In this document: piece by piece, positions 16,719 to 28,360 of the stretch
How the letters are laid out: each line of letters starts with the position of its first letter
Numbering within the stretch: the stretch's first letter is position 1
Source of the DNA: Tessaracoccus lacteus
GTDB lineage: Bacteria; Actinomycetota; Actinomycetes; Propionibacteriales; Propionibacteriaceae
NCBI RefSeq assembly: GCF_029917005.1
Contig: NZ_CP123967.1
Location: forward strand, 2,790,001 to 2,854,000
Direction of reading: 5' to 3'
DNA length: 64,000 nucleotides
Notes under the pieces: generated by a model
What the model saw: only the letters and a program-made list of their open reading frames with translations
The model's database searches: none
Told to the model about the DNA's origin: nothing
Made by a program: the position numbers and the translations under genes

Positions 16719-18905
16719 ATGAGTTCACATCCGAGACGCCTGACGGCGGGCTTCGCCGCGACGGCGCTGGTCGCCGGCGGCATCGCCCTCACCAGCGCGG
16801 CACCGGCCAGCGCCGCCGCCGGCCAGGTATGCACCGACCCCGCCAGCACCGTGAGCCTCTTCGGCTTCAACGACTTCCACGGGCGCATCGAAGGCGCCGC
16901 CGCACTCTTCACCCCCGTCGAGGAGGAGCGTGCGGCCAAGGGCGACGACAACGTCGTCCTGCTCAGCCAGGGCGACAACATCGGGGGCTCCACCTTCGTC
17001 TCCGGGATCCTGGACGACGAGCCGACCCTCGACATCCTGTCCGCCATCGGCGTCGACTCGGTCACGGCCGGAAACCACGAGTTCGACAAGGGATGGAGCG
17101 ACCTCCGCGACCGCGTCATCCCCCATGACACCGACATCCCCTACCTGGCCGCGAACGTGTACGACGCGGGCACCGAGGACGTGGCCGCCGGCCTGCAGGA
17201 GTACACGATCGTCGAGGCCGGCGGGCTGAACATCGCCGTCGTCGGTGTGGTCACCGCGGCCCTGCCCACGCTCGTCTCCCCCGCCGGCATCGCGGACCTG
17301 ACGATCGGGGACCCCGTCGAGGCGGTCAACCGCGTCGCCGACGAGCTGGCCGAGGACCCGAACGTCGACGTGATCGTCGCGAGCCTCCACGAGGGCGCGC
17401 TCGACGGCAGCTCGACCATCGAGGCCAACGCCTCGGCGTCCGAGGCGTTCCGGGAGATCGCGGAGGATGTCTCCCCCGACGTCGACCTCATCCTGGGCGG
17501 CCACACGCACCAGGACTACGCCTGGACCACCGCGAACGGGGCCCCGATCCTGCAGGCGTGGGAGTACGCCAAGGCGCTGTCGAAGATCGAGCTGGGAATC
17601 GGCGCCGACGGTGGGTACTGCGGCATCGCGGGCGACCCTAAGGTCGTCACGATCGACTCGGCGCACGTCGGCACCACCCCCGCCATCCAGGAGATCAACC
17701 AGATCGTGACCGACGCCAAGGCCATCGCCGACGAGCTGGGCGCCGAGGTCGTCGGCGAGGCCGACGCGGCCATCTCCACGCCGGCGAACGGCGGCACGGG
17801 CACACGCAACGTCGAGTCCCCGCTCAGTAACCTCGTCGCGCAGATGTTCTACGAGACCCTGAGCAACGGAGACGAGAACTTCATCGGCCTTCAGAACCCC
17901 GGCGGCACGCGGGCGAGCTTCGACGCCGGTGACATCACGTACAAGGAGGCGGCGGAGGTCCTGCCGTTCGCCAACACGCTGATGACGACCAAGGTCACCG
18001 GCGCGCAGTTCAAGAAGGTCCTCGAGCAGCAGTGGCAGCGCAAGGCCGACGGGTCCCTCGACCCGACGATCACGCGCCTGTACCTCGCGCTCGGCATCTC
18101 TGAGAACGTCACCTACACATTCGACGAGTCACGCGAGTGGGGCGACCGGATCACCTCCATCACGGTGGGCGGCGAGCCCATCGACCCGGCCGGCACGTAC
18201 ACCGTCGGATCGGGGTCGTTCCTGATCGCCGGCGGCGACAACTTCTGGGAGCTGGGCAACGGCACGGACACAGCGGACACGGGCCGCGTCGACCTGGAGA
18301 CGTGGGTCGGCTGGATCCGGGAGTCGGGCGCGCTCAGCCCGGACTACACCAAGCGCGGCGTGTCCGTCACCGGCGCCACGGCCCTGACCGAGGGCACCGC
18401 GTCGAGCTTCACGCTGGGCCAGCCCATCTCGGGTGCGCTGGCACCCGACACCCTCGACATGCTGCTCGACGCCACGGGGGCCCGGGTCAGCCCGCGGCTG
18501 CCCAACACGGAGGTGACGGCGAAGCTCGGCGACGTCGTCGTCGGAACCGGGACCGTGACGGCCGGGGCGTCGACGGTGTCGGTGACCATCCCCAAGGGGA
18601 CCGTGAAGGCGTCCGGAGCGCGGACCCTGACGTTCACCGTCGAGCCGTCGGGGACGACGGTGTCGGTGCCGGTCACCGTCACCGCGGTGCCGAAGGACAA
18701 GCCGACCAAGCCGCACAAACCCGGAAAGCCCCATAAGCCGGGCAAGCCCCACAAGCCGGGCAAGCCCCACAAGCCGGGCAAGCCGCACAAGCCCACCCCG
18801 TCGAAGCCGGGCAAGCCCGGCAAGCATGACGGGAAGGGGCCGTCGAAGGACAAGGGCAAACCGCACAGGCCCGGCGGCGGAAGGACGAGTGCCCGCGCCT
18901 GCTGA
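16719..18905 (+). CDS. Secreted bifunctional 5'-nucleotidase / metallophosphatase (UshA-like) with a KPHKPG repeat tail
   Basis: An extracellular calcineurin-like metallophosphatase that likely dephosphorylates nucleotides for scavenging. Domains of the 728-residue product: a signal peptide (residues 1 to about 32, ending APASAAA); a metallophosphatase domain with GFNDFHGR, SQGDNIGGS, AGNHEFDKG and LGGHTHQDY metal-ligand motifs; a 5'-nucleotidase C-terminal domain (about 330-560, including FIGLQNPGGTRASFDAGDITY and VGSGSFLIAGGDNF); an Ig-like segment; then a Lys/Pro-rich tail with at least four KPHKPG units ending in Cys. The basic tail has no LPXTG motif, so it may bind the wall electrostatically. 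A strong terminator follows. Confidence 0.9.
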   Translation: MSSHPRRLTAGFAATALVAGGIALTSAAPASAAAGQVCTDPASTVSLFGFNDFHGRIEGAAALFTPVEEERAAKGDDNVVLLSQGDNIGGSTFVSGILDDEPTLDILSAIGVDSVTAGNHEFDKGWSDLRDRVIPHDTDIPYLAANVYDAGTEDVAAGLQEYTIVEAGGLNIAVVGVVTAALPTLVSPAGIADLTIGDPVEAVNRVADELAEDPNVDVIVASLHEGALDGSSTIEANASASEAFREIAEDVSPDVDLILGGHTHQDYAWTTANGAPILQAWEYAKALSKIELGIGADGGYCGIAGDPKVVTIDSAHVGTTPAIQEINQIVTDAKAIADELGAEVVGEADAAISTPANGGTGTRNVESPLSNLVAQMFYETLSNGDENFIGLQNPGGTRASFDAGDITYKEAAEVLPFANTLMTTKVTGAQFKKVLEQQWQRKADGSLDPTITRLYLALGISENVTYTFDESREWGDRITSITVGGEPIDPAGTYTVGSGSFLIAGGDNFWELGNGTDTADTGRVDLETWVGWIRESGALSPDYTKRGVSVTGATALTEGTASSFTLGQPISGALAPDTLDMLLDATGARVSPRLPNTEVTAKLGDVVVGTGTVTAGASTVSVTIPKGTVKASGARTLTFTVEPSGTTVSVPVTVTAVPKDKPTKPHKPGKPHKPGKPHKPGKPHKPGKPHKPTPSKPGKPGKHDGKGPSKDKGKPHRPGGGRTSARAC

Positions 18906-18919
18906 CCGCTGACAGTTCA

Positions 18920-18973
18920 CGGCGTATTCCCGTCCCGTTCACCCAAGGGGCGGGAATACGCCTTGTCTGCTTT
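18920..18973 (+). terminator. Intrinsic terminator after the 5'-nucleotidase gene
   Basis: A 16-bp stem with one mismatch (GGCGTATTCCCGTCCC pairing with GGGGCGGGAATACGCC, 18920-18935 and 18946-18961) and a 10-base loop is followed by the T-rich TTGTCTGCTTTCT. It starts 14 bases after the stop codon. This is the clearest rho-independent terminator in the window. Confidence 0.88.
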
Positions 18974-18981
18974 CTAGGGTG

Positions 18982-20010
18982 ATGAGCGCCATGCACACCA
19001 CCGAAAGATTCCGGCCCAGCGCGGGAAGAACGCAGAATCCGATGAATCCTGTCGACGTGACCGTGATCATTCCGGCGCACAACGCCGAGGAGACCATCGG
19101 CGAGCTGCTGGACTCCGTCCTCAGCACCCCCGAACTCGCGATCCAGGTGATCGTCGTCGACGACTGCTCCTCCGACGCCACCGGCGAGATTGTCGGGGGC
19201 TACGCCGAGCGGGACCCGCGCGTGGCGCTGCTGCGGCACGAGACCAACCGTGGGGCCGGGATCGCCCGCAACACGGGGTTCGCCGAGGCCGAGGGTCGGT
19301 TCACGCTCTTCTTCGACGACGACGACGTCTTCCACCCCGAGGCCCTTGTCACCGCGGTGCGGGCGCTCGAGCGCGGTGGGCAGGACGTCGCGGTGCTGAA
19401 GTACCGCTACCGCAGGGCGCACGACGACCAGGACCAGGCGATGACCAACGGCGACGAGGCCCTGTGGTCCAGCCTCGTCGGCACCCGACACTCGCGGAGG
19501 CTGCGGTTGGATCAGGCGCCGGAGCTGCTGGGACTTACGAACTACCCGTGGAACCGGGTGCTGAGGACGTCGACGTACCGCCGGGCGGGCCTCAGGTACG
19601 GGTCGACGATGGTGAACAACGACATCCTCGGGCACTGGTACTCGCTGCTGTTCGCCGACCAGATCCTGCTGCTCAACGAGGTCCTCTGCACCCACAGCGT
19701 GCTGCCGGGCGGCACCAACCTCACCAACCGCAGCAGCCGCGACCGGCTGTCGCTTCTCGACGCCCTCGACGAGACCTACGACCTGCTGCGCGCCCACCCG
19801 TCGCGGCTGCGGCGCTACTCGCACCACTACTGGAGCACGACGATGAACATCATCAGCTGGGCCGGCGAGCGGGTCTCGCCCGATGTGCAGGAGGAGTTCG
19901 CGCTGCGGACCCGCCGGCATCTCCTGCGGATCAGCATCCCGGAATTCGGCAAGCTGACCCGCTGCAACCCGGCGCTCGCGACGCGCATGACCCGTCGAGC
20001 GATCGGATGA
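18982..20010 (+). CDS. Glycosyltransferase family 2
   Basis: A cytoplasmic or membrane-associated sugar transferase with a GT-A fold. The catalytic domain begins PVDVTVIIPAHNAEETIGELL, then VIVVDDCSSDATGEI and the DXD-like LFFDDDDVF; the C-terminal 150 residues are helical and lack clear membrane segments. Several ATGs are possible (18982, 18991, 19042); the last gives MNPVDVTVIIP and is closest to the domain start. Its stop overlaps the start of the next gene by 4 nt (ATGA). Donor and acceptor are unknown; a surface glycan is likely. Confidence 0.82.
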   Translation: MSAMHTTERFRPSAGRTQNPMNPVDVTVIIPAHNAEETIGELLDSVLSTPELAIQVIVVDDCSSDATGEIVGGYAERDPRVALLRHETNRGAGIARNTGFAEAEGRFTLFFDDDDVFHPEALVTAVRALERGGQDVAVLKYRYRRAHDDQDQAMTNGDEALWSSLVGTRHSRRLRLDQAPELLGLTNYPWNRVLRTSTYRRAGLRYGSTMVNNDILGHWYSLLFADQILLLNEVLCTHSVLPGGTNLTNRSSRDRLSLLDALDETYDLLRAHPSRLRRYSHHYWSTTMNIISWAGERVSPDVQEEFALRTRRHLLRISIPEFGKLTRCNPALATRMTRRAIG

Positions 20011-21359
20011 CCGCCATGCCCCTGCTCTCGGTGATCGTCACCAGCTACAACATCCAGGACTACCTGCGCACCAGCCTCGACTCGATCCTCGCCCAGAGTC
20101 TGCGCGATATCGAGATCATCGTCGTCGACGACGGCTCATCGGACGCCAGCCCCGACATCATCCGCGAGTACGCGGCCCGCGACCCGCGGATAGTGCCCGT
20201 CATCCGCGGCGTCCGCAGCCCGGGCGGGGTCGCGACGGCGGCCAACGCGGGGCTCGACGTCGCGACCGGCACCTACGTCGGTTTCGCCGACGGCGATGAC
20301 CTCTACGCGCCCGACATGTTCGAGAAGCTCGTCGGCGCGGCGGTGGAGAACAACTCCGACCTGGTGATGTGCAACTACCGGCTCTTCTCCGACGCTTCCG
20401 GAGGCGCGATGTGGCCGCTCGACGGTGTCGTGGCCGGTGCCGCCAGCCCGCCCGGGGCTGGCGCTTCCCCCGCGCTCGAGCTTGATCCACCGGCGGACGA
20501 GCACCGCTGGGCAGAGCTGTCGAAGGACAGCTACGAGCTGGACGACGACCTCCGGCACACGCTGCTGCGGTTCGTGGCCGTGCCGTGGCGCAAGCTCTAC
20601 CGACGCCAGCTTCTCGAGGAGCACGCCATCCGGTTCCCCGTCGGTGACTACTTCTTCGAGGACAACCCCTTCCACTGGTTCGTGCTGCTGCAGGCCGACT
20701 CGATCTCGCTCGTACGCGAGGTGCTGTGCCTCCACCGCGTCGCCCGCGCCGGGCAGACGATGGCGACGGCCGACGAGCGGCTGCTGCGGATCTTCGAACA
20801 CCACGCCACGATCCACGCGTTCCTCGAGGAGCAGGACCGCCGCGACGAGTTCGCGCCGTCGCTGCTGGGCTGGGCCATCTCGCAGCTGGAGTGGATCAGC
20901 CGGAAGGCGCCGCGGAAGCTTCACCGGGAGCTGTACGACGCGGTGGTCGCGGTGTTCGACCGGTACTCGGAGGCCGAGGTCCTCCAGGCGCTGGCCGAGG
21001 GCCGGAAGGGTCGCCGGACGCGGAACCTGTCGATCGCGCTGGCCCGGCACAACTTCGCCCGCTTCGCGGAGGTACTGCGCACCGAGGAGGACCGTCGCTA
21101 CGCGCTGCCCATCCGGCTGGTGAACCACCTGCGCTACTCGGGCGTGCGGAAGACGGCCAGGATGAGCGTCCGCTACGCCCGCCAGCGTTTCCGGGTCAGC
21201 GCCCAGCTGTCGGCCGCGGTGAACCGGCTGACGCCCCGTCGTGAATCGGTGACGAACGAGCACCTGCTCTTCGCCCTGGCGTCGCTGGAGGACCGGCTGG
21301 AGCGGATCGAGTCGCAGCTCGACTCCCCCGACGTCGGCGACCGGTCCCCGGTTCCCTGA
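20007..21359 (+). CDS. Glycosyltransferase family 2, coupled to the preceding one
   Basis: A 450-residue GT-A glycosyltransferase. The catalytic core reads PLLSVIVTSYNIQDYLRTSL, IIVVDDGSSDASPDI and GFADGDDLY (DXD equivalent). A helical C-terminal region ends with EERL-type coiled coil (LASLEDRLERIESQL). The start overlaps the previous gene by 4 nt, so both are made together. The stop codon lies in the first bases of a dispersed repeat (GGTTCCCTGA), so the last residues RSPVP are repeat-encoded and the original C-terminus may have been different. Confidence 0.82.
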   Translation: MTAMPLLSVIVTSYNIQDYLRTSLDSILAQSLRDIEIIVVDDGSSDASPDIIREYAARDPRIVPVIRGVRSPGGVATAANAGLDVATGTYVGFADGDDLYAPDMFEKLVGAAVENNSDLVMCNYRLFSDASGGAMWPLDGVVAGAASPPGAGASPALELDPPADEHRWAELSKDSYELDDDLRHTLLRFVAVPWRKLYRRQLLEEHAIRFPVGDYFFEDNPFHWFVLLQADSISLVREVLCLHRVARAGQTMATADERLLRIFEHHATIHAFLEEQDRRDEFAPSLLGWAISQLEWISRKAPRKLHRELYDAVVAVFDRYSEAEVLQALAEGRKGRRTRNLSIALARHNFARFAEVLRTEEDRRYALPIRLVNHLRYSGVRKTARMSVRYARQRFRVSAQLSAAVNRLTPRRESVTNEHLLFALASLEDRLERIESQLDSPDVGDRSPVP

Positions 21360-21835
21360 GCTTGTCGAAGGGCCCTGAGCGCAGCGAAGGGAACCCCCTA
21401 GCTCCACGACTCCTCTCGCTCCGCTCGAGGCACCTCGACAAGCTCGGCGACCCGGCTCCCTGAGCTTGTCGAAGGGCCTGGCCTCCCCGGCTCCCTGAGC
21501 TTGTCGAAGGGCCCTGAGCTCGTCGAAGGGCCTGGCCCCCCCGGCTCCCTGAGCTCGTCGAAGGGCCTGGCCTCCCCGGCTCCCTGAGCTTGTCGAAGGG
21601 CCCTGAGCTCGTCGAAGGGCCTGGCCTCCGCGGTTCCCTGAGCTTGTCGAAGGGCCCTGAGCTCGTCGAAGGGAATCCCCTAGCTCCACGACTCCTCTCG
21701 CTCCGCTCGAGGCACCTCGACAAGCTCGGCGACCCGGGTCCCTGAGCTTGTCGAAGGGCCTGGCCTCCGCGGTTCCCTGAGCTCGTCGAAGGGCCCTGAG
21801 CGCAGCGAAGGGAATCCCACTCGCTTCTCGAGGCG
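21350..21835. repeat. Dispersed repeat island after the glycosyltransferases
   Basis: At least eight reiterations of CCCTGAGCTTGTCGAAGGG (or the CTCGTCGAAGGG form), interspersed with CCTGGCCTCCCCGGCTCCCT spacers and two copies of a unit containing TAGCTCCACGACTCCTCTCG. It is the inverse orientation of the modules at 12384. GC-rich and able to fold into many hairpins; no gene is seen. Confidence 0.85.
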
Positions 21836-21912
21836 AGCGGAGCGAGAGGAGCCGCTTACAAGCAGCGAGGTTTACCGACGCTGCCGCTGACATCATTCGA
21901 GGTCGATCACGC

Positions 21913-21936
21913 TTCTGGTCGGCTGGCCGACCAGAA
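21913..21936. other. Perfect 11-bp dyad in a gene-free gap
   Basis: TTCTGGTCGGC and GCCGACCAGAA are perfectly inverted around a TG centre. The surrounding gap (21836-22010) has no ORF, so this could be an operator or a hairpin from lost DNA. The bases around it are not part of the dispersed repeat family. Confidence 0.6.
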
Positions 21937-22010
21937 TCGCGATCTGCTTCCGGCTACTCCCCGGCCCGTCTCACAGGAAGGTAGCCAGCAACGTTCAGGG
22001 TCAAGTCCCG

Positions 22011-23619
22011 GGAGGTGGTGTAACGGCTGATCCTTCGGGTGGGGTGCTCAGAAGGGTGGTTGGTCGGTTTCGATGGGGTCGGGCTGGTCGGTGGTGACGG
22101 GGGCCGGAGGCCATTCGTGGAGGTCCTCGGGCCAGGGGGCGGTAACGCCGTGTTCGTCCCACCAGCCGGTCTCGTGGCCGGCGGCGAGGGCGCGTTGGTA
22201 GTCGAGATGGGTGTGGCCGGGTCCGTAGATGTCGCGGAGTCGGGTCATGCTGCGGGCTCCAGTTCGGGCAGGGTGGCGGTGGCGTCCTGCGGGTCGGCGG
22301 GGGCGGTGGTGGTGGTGCGGGCTCGGGTGAGCACGTCGAGGGCGAGGTAGCGGCGGCCTTCGGCCCATTCGTCGTGTTGTTCGGCCAGGACGGCGCCGAC
22401 GAGGCGGACGATGGCGTCGCGGTCGGGGAAGATGCCGACGACGTCGGTGCGGCGGCGGATCTCGCGGTTGAGTCGCTCGTTGGGGTTGTTGGACCAGATC
22501 TGCCGCCAGAGCTCCTTCGGGAAGCTGGTGAACGCGAGGACGTCGGCGCGGGCGGCGTCGAGGTGGGCGACGACGGCGGGGAGCTTGCCGGTGAGGGTGT
22601 CGAGCATCTTGTCGTACTGGGCGTGGACGGCCTTGGCGTCGGGCTGGTCGTACACGCTGTGCAGCAGGGCCTTGACGGCCCCCCCAGGCGCTCTTGGGGC
22701 ACACGTCCATCAAGTTGGCGGCGTAGTGCGTTCTGCAGCGTTGCCAGGTGGCGCCGGGCAGGTTCGCTGCGATGGCGTCGACCAGGCCGGCGTGCGCGTC
22801 GGAGGTGACGAGCATCACCCCTTGTAGGCCGCGGGCGACCAGGTCAGCGAAGAACGTGTTCCACGCCTGCCGGGTCTCGCTGGTGGCGACCTTGATCCCG
22901 AGGACCTCGCGGTGGCCGTCGGCGTTGACCCCGGTGGCGACCAGCACGGCAGCGTTCACCACGCGGCCGTCCTCGCGGACCTTCATCGTCAACGCGTCGG
23001 CGGCCACGAACGTGAACGGCCCCGCATCCGCCGGTGGCCCGGTCCGGAAGGAGGTCACCTGGGTGTCGAGGTCGGCGGCCATCCAGGAGACCTGCGACTT
23101 CGACAGGCTCGTGATCCCCAACGTCTGGACCAGCTTGTCCATCCGGCGGGTCGACACCCCGAGCAGGTAACAGGTCGCGACCACGCTGATCAACGCCGAC
23201 TCGGCCCGCTTGCGGCGCTCCAGCAACCACTCGGGGAAGTAACTGCCCGAACGCAGCTTCGGGATCGCGACGTCGACAGTGCCGACCCGGGTGTCCAACT
23301 CGCGATGCCGGTAGCCGTTGCATTGGGTCACCCAGTCCGCCGACTGCTGGCCCCACTCGGCACCACACACCGCGTCGGCCTCCGCCGACAACAAGGCGTT
23401 GATCACCGTCGCCAGCAGGTGACGCATCAGGTCCGGCGACGCGTCACCCAACGCTTGGCCCAACAGCCGCGCGGGATCGACAATGTGAGGAGCGGTCACC
23501 GTGATGGTTCCTTTCGAGAGTGCTGTGAGAGGTTCACTCGAAAGATCACGCGGTGGCCGCGCTCACGCCCCGGCGACATGCCGGGGGGACGATCACACGA
23601 ACCGCGTTACACCACTATC
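22011..23619. mobile_element. IS256-family insertion sequence
   Basis: Ends are marked by an inverted GGTGGTGTAACG (22014-22025) and CGTTACACCACT (23605-23616), with partial matches extending outward; exact borders are uncertain by a few bases and no target duplication is obvious. It contains one transposase gene on the minus strand, which is frameshifted. The right end abuts a broken ISL3 transposase gene. Confidence 0.75.
22245..23499 (-). pseudogene. IS256-family (MULE-type) transposase, one-base frameshift
   Basis: DDE transposase of the IS256/Mutator group, about 417 residues once repaired. The first 290 residues run from MTAPHIVDPARLLG through CNGYRHRELDTRVGTVDVAIPKLR, DALTMKVREDGRVVNAA and VTSDAHAGLVDAI (catalytic Asp region) to CPKSAW. 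There a run of seven Gs (C7 at 22679-22685 on the plus strand) shifts the frame; with six Gs the protein continues [20 protein letters not shown] to [16 protein letters not shown] (catalytic Glu region) and ends LPELEPAA at 22245. The uncorrected frame continues as an Arg/Pro-rich nonsense tail to 22048. Confidence 0.85.
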
Positions 23620-24660
23620 AGGGACGCGACTTCGCCTGCCCTGACCTGACCTCGTTCTGCCGGCTAGACGAGCTCGGCCTGGAGGTTACCGGCCAACTAC
23701 TGGAGCGTGGCCGAGCGGTCCTCGCCTGCCGGGTCGTGGACCCGGATCAGTGGTGCCGACGCTGCGGCTGCGAGGGCGCCGCGCGTGACACCGTGACGCG
23801 GGCGTTGGCGCATGAGCCGTTCGGCTGGCGGCCGACCACGCTACTGGTCACGACCCGCCGCTACCGCGCGGCGAGTGTGGTCATGTGTGGCGGCAAGACA
23901 CCAGCCGCGCTGCGGAGCCGCGGGCGAAGCTGTCACGCCGCGGGCTGCGGTGGGCGTTGGAGGGCCTGGTGGTTCAGCATTTGACCGTGGCCGGGGTCGC
24001 CGAGGGGCTGGGGTGTCGTGGAACACCGCCAACACGGCGGTCCTGGCCGAAGGCAGGCGGGTCCTGATCGACGACCCGACCAGGTTCGAGGGGGTGACGG
24101 CCATCGGCGTGGATGAGCACGTGTGGCGCCACACCCGCCGCGGTGACAAGTACGTCACCGTCATCATCGACCTGACCGGCATCCGCGACCGCACCGGCCC
24201 TGCCAGGCTGCTCGACATGGTCGAGGGGCGCTCGAAGCAGTCGTTCAAGCAGTGGCTGGCCGAACGCGACCAGGCATGGCGCGACGGCGTTGAGGTCGTC
24301 GCGATGGACGGGTTCACCGGGTTCAAGACCGCCACCACCGAAGAGCTGCCCGACGCGACCGCCGTCATGGATCCCTTCCACGTGGTCCGCCTCGCCGGCG
24401 ACGCCCTCGACCGATGCCGGCGACGCGTCCAACAAGCCATCCACGGACACCGGGGCCGCACCCACGACCCGCTCTACTCGGCGCGTCGCACCCTGCACAC
24501 CGGCGCCGACCTCCTCACCGACAAGCAGAAAGACAGGCTCACCGCCCTGTTCGCCGACGATGACCACGTCGAGGTCGAAGCCACCTGGGGCATCTACCAA
24601 CGCATGATCGCCGCCTACCGCGAACCCGACCGCACCCAAGGACGCGCCCTGATGACGGCG
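23619..24660 (+). pseudogene. ISL3-family transposase relic, two frameshifts and both ends missing
   Basis: Closely similar in protein to the ISL3 transposase at 55050-56361. It opens without a start codon directly at the IS256 end (RDFACPDLTSFCRLDELGLE), keeps the zinc-finger CRRCGCEG, loses frame near 23870 (after TTRRYR), continues one frame over as VWRQDTSRAAEPRAKLSRRG, and shifts again near 24010 (GLG then VSWNTANTAVL). The DDE core (AIGVDEHVWRH, VVAMDGFTGFK, AVMDPFHVV) is intact to TQGRALM near 24655, where an IS30 element begins; roughly 90 C-terminal residues are absent. Not functional. Confidence 0.85.
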
Positions 24661-24663
24661 ACG

Positions 24664-25704
24664 TCAAGGCGTGGAAGCAACATGGGGCTCGCCGGCCAGT
24701 AGTCGAGCGAATGCTTCGGTCGGTGTCAGGAAGCCGAGCCGGCGGCGGGGCCGGTTGTTGATCTCCTCGGCGATCGTGGTCAGGTAGGGCTGGTGGTCGG
24801 GTATCGCCGTGCCTTTGGGCAGGTACTCGCGGTAGAGCCGGTTGGTGTTCTCGTTGCTGGGCCGCTGCCAGGGCGAGTGGGGGTCGGCGAAGTAGACCGG
24901 CATGTTCGTGGCCAAGGTGACCTTCGCGTGGTGGGCCATCTCGCTGCCCTGGTCCCACGCCAGTGACGCCGTTATCATCTGGGGCAGCTCGTTGAAATAC
25001 TCGATGACCGCGTCCGCTGTGCCCTCGGCGTGCTTGGAGGGCAGAGCCAGCAGCCCGGTGAAACCGCTCATCCGCTCCACCAGTGTCGCCGCGCAGGAGG
25101 CACCGTTCTTCCCGATGATCAGGTCCCCCTCCCAGTGGCCTGGCACCCGGCGCTCGGCGGCGTCCTCGCCCCGTTCTGAGAGCGGGACCATCCCGATGAT
25201 CGGCCCGCCCCGGGACCGGCCCGTAGTGCGGGGCCTGCGCTTGGTGCGCTTGGACTGCAGGAAGATCCCCCGCCGGGCGAGTTCCCCGCGCGGGATCGCG
25301 TAGATGTACTGGTAGATCGCTTCACCAGAGACGGTGCGGCCCTGCGCATCGGGAGAGTTCGCCATACGGCCAACAGTCGGGTCGCTCGCCTCCAGGCGCA
25401 AGCGGCCCGCGATCTCGTTCGGCGTCCACGACGCGGCCAGGTCAGCATCCACCCGCGCCTGCAGCACCGGATCCCCCGCGACCTTCCGCTGTTGCGGACG
25501 GGCCCGGCGACGCTGCGCGGCCACGTCTGCGGTCACGGCCTGGTAGCCGCGGGTCTTCGTCGCGTTCCGACGCAGCTCCCTGGAGACCACCGACGGGCAA
25601 CGCCCCAGGTGACGGGCAATCTTCCGCACACCCCAACCCGCCTTCGACGCCGTGGAGATCTCCGACCTGTCACTGAACGACAACCCCACCCGCGACATCC
25701 ACAC
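24664..25704 (-). CDS. IS30-family transposase
   Basis: A 346-residue DDE transposase that appears intact. The N-terminal helix-turn-helix (KIARHLGRCPSVVSRELRRN, about residues 28-47) recognises the ends; the catalytic core has GHWEGDLIIGKNG (first Asp), SLAWDQGSEMAHH (second Asp) and SPWQRPSNENTNRLYREYLP (Glu). The C-terminus INNRPRRRLGFLTPTEAFARLL is typical. The stop codon lies within the left terminal repeat. Being undamaged, it could be active, unlike most other transposases in the window. Confidence 0.93.
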   Translation of the reverse strand: MWMSRVGLSFSDRSEISTASKAGWGVRKIARHLGRCPSVVSRELRRNATKTRGYQAVTADVAAQRRRARPQQRKVAGDPVLQARVDADLAASWTPNEIAGRLRLEASDPTVGRMANSPDAQGRTVSGEAIYQYIYAIPRGELARRGIFLQSKRTKRRPRTTGRSRGGPIIGMVPLSERGEDAAERRVPGHWEGDLIIGKNGASCAATLVERMSGFTGLLALPSKHAEGTADAVIEYFNELPQMITASLAWDQGSEMAHHAKVTLATNMPVYFADPHSPWQRPSNENTNRLYREYLPKGTAIPDHQPYLTTIAEEINNRPRRRLGFLTPTEAFARLLAGEPHVASTP

Positions 25705-25755
25705 ACTCCATCGATCAGCCCCCCGCCGATCAGGAGTGTTGCTTCAACGCTATGA
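24664..25755. mobile_element. IS30-family insertion sequence
   Basis: 19-base terminal inverted repeats TCAAGGCGTGGAAGCAACA (24664-24682) and the inverse of TCATAGCGTTGAAGCAACA (25737-25755) match at 16 of 19 positions. The 1.09-kb element holds one intact transposase gene. It cuts off the 3' end of the ISL3 relic on its left. A short target duplication could not be assigned with confidence. Confidence 0.85.
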
Positions 25756-26038
25756 CACCACCGCAGTCCCGCTGGACCCAGCTGATCATCAATGGCATCA
25801 GCCGCCTCAGAGGCCTACCGGCACCCGCGACCTGAACCCCAGACCTCCACACGTCCCGCTCAACCTGGAAGCCCTCGGCCTGGAACCCCGCACCGCAGAC
25901 GTCACGCGGGGCCTTGTCACACCCACCTGCAAGAATCAGAGCCGCATCGACGCCACCGGCGCCGACAAGCCCCGATCAGACCCGTCACGAAAGATCGAGG
26001 CTAGGCCCCGTGCATGCGGAGGATCGCAAAGGTGTCGA
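25756..26038. other. Gene-free gap between the IS30 element and ugd
   Basis: Together with the end of the IS30 element this is a 334-base gap. Short ORFs on the plus strand (for example one containing RDLNPRPPHVPLNL) have no recognisable product. I see no tRNA or terminator. It may be debris of the interrupted insertion cluster. Confidence 0.4.
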
Positions 26039-28353
<2,315 letters not shown>

Positions 28354-28360
28354 CTAACTC

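Noticed and set aside
21836-22000. Possible tRNA or attachment site in the gap before IS256
   Set aside because: The bases near 21850-21960 do not fold into a cloverleaf and no T-loop consensus is present.
25756-26038. Small ORFs with RDLNPRPP-like text near the IS30 element
   Set aside because: Such strings are common in spurious GC-rich translations and no start, ribosome site or homology supports them.
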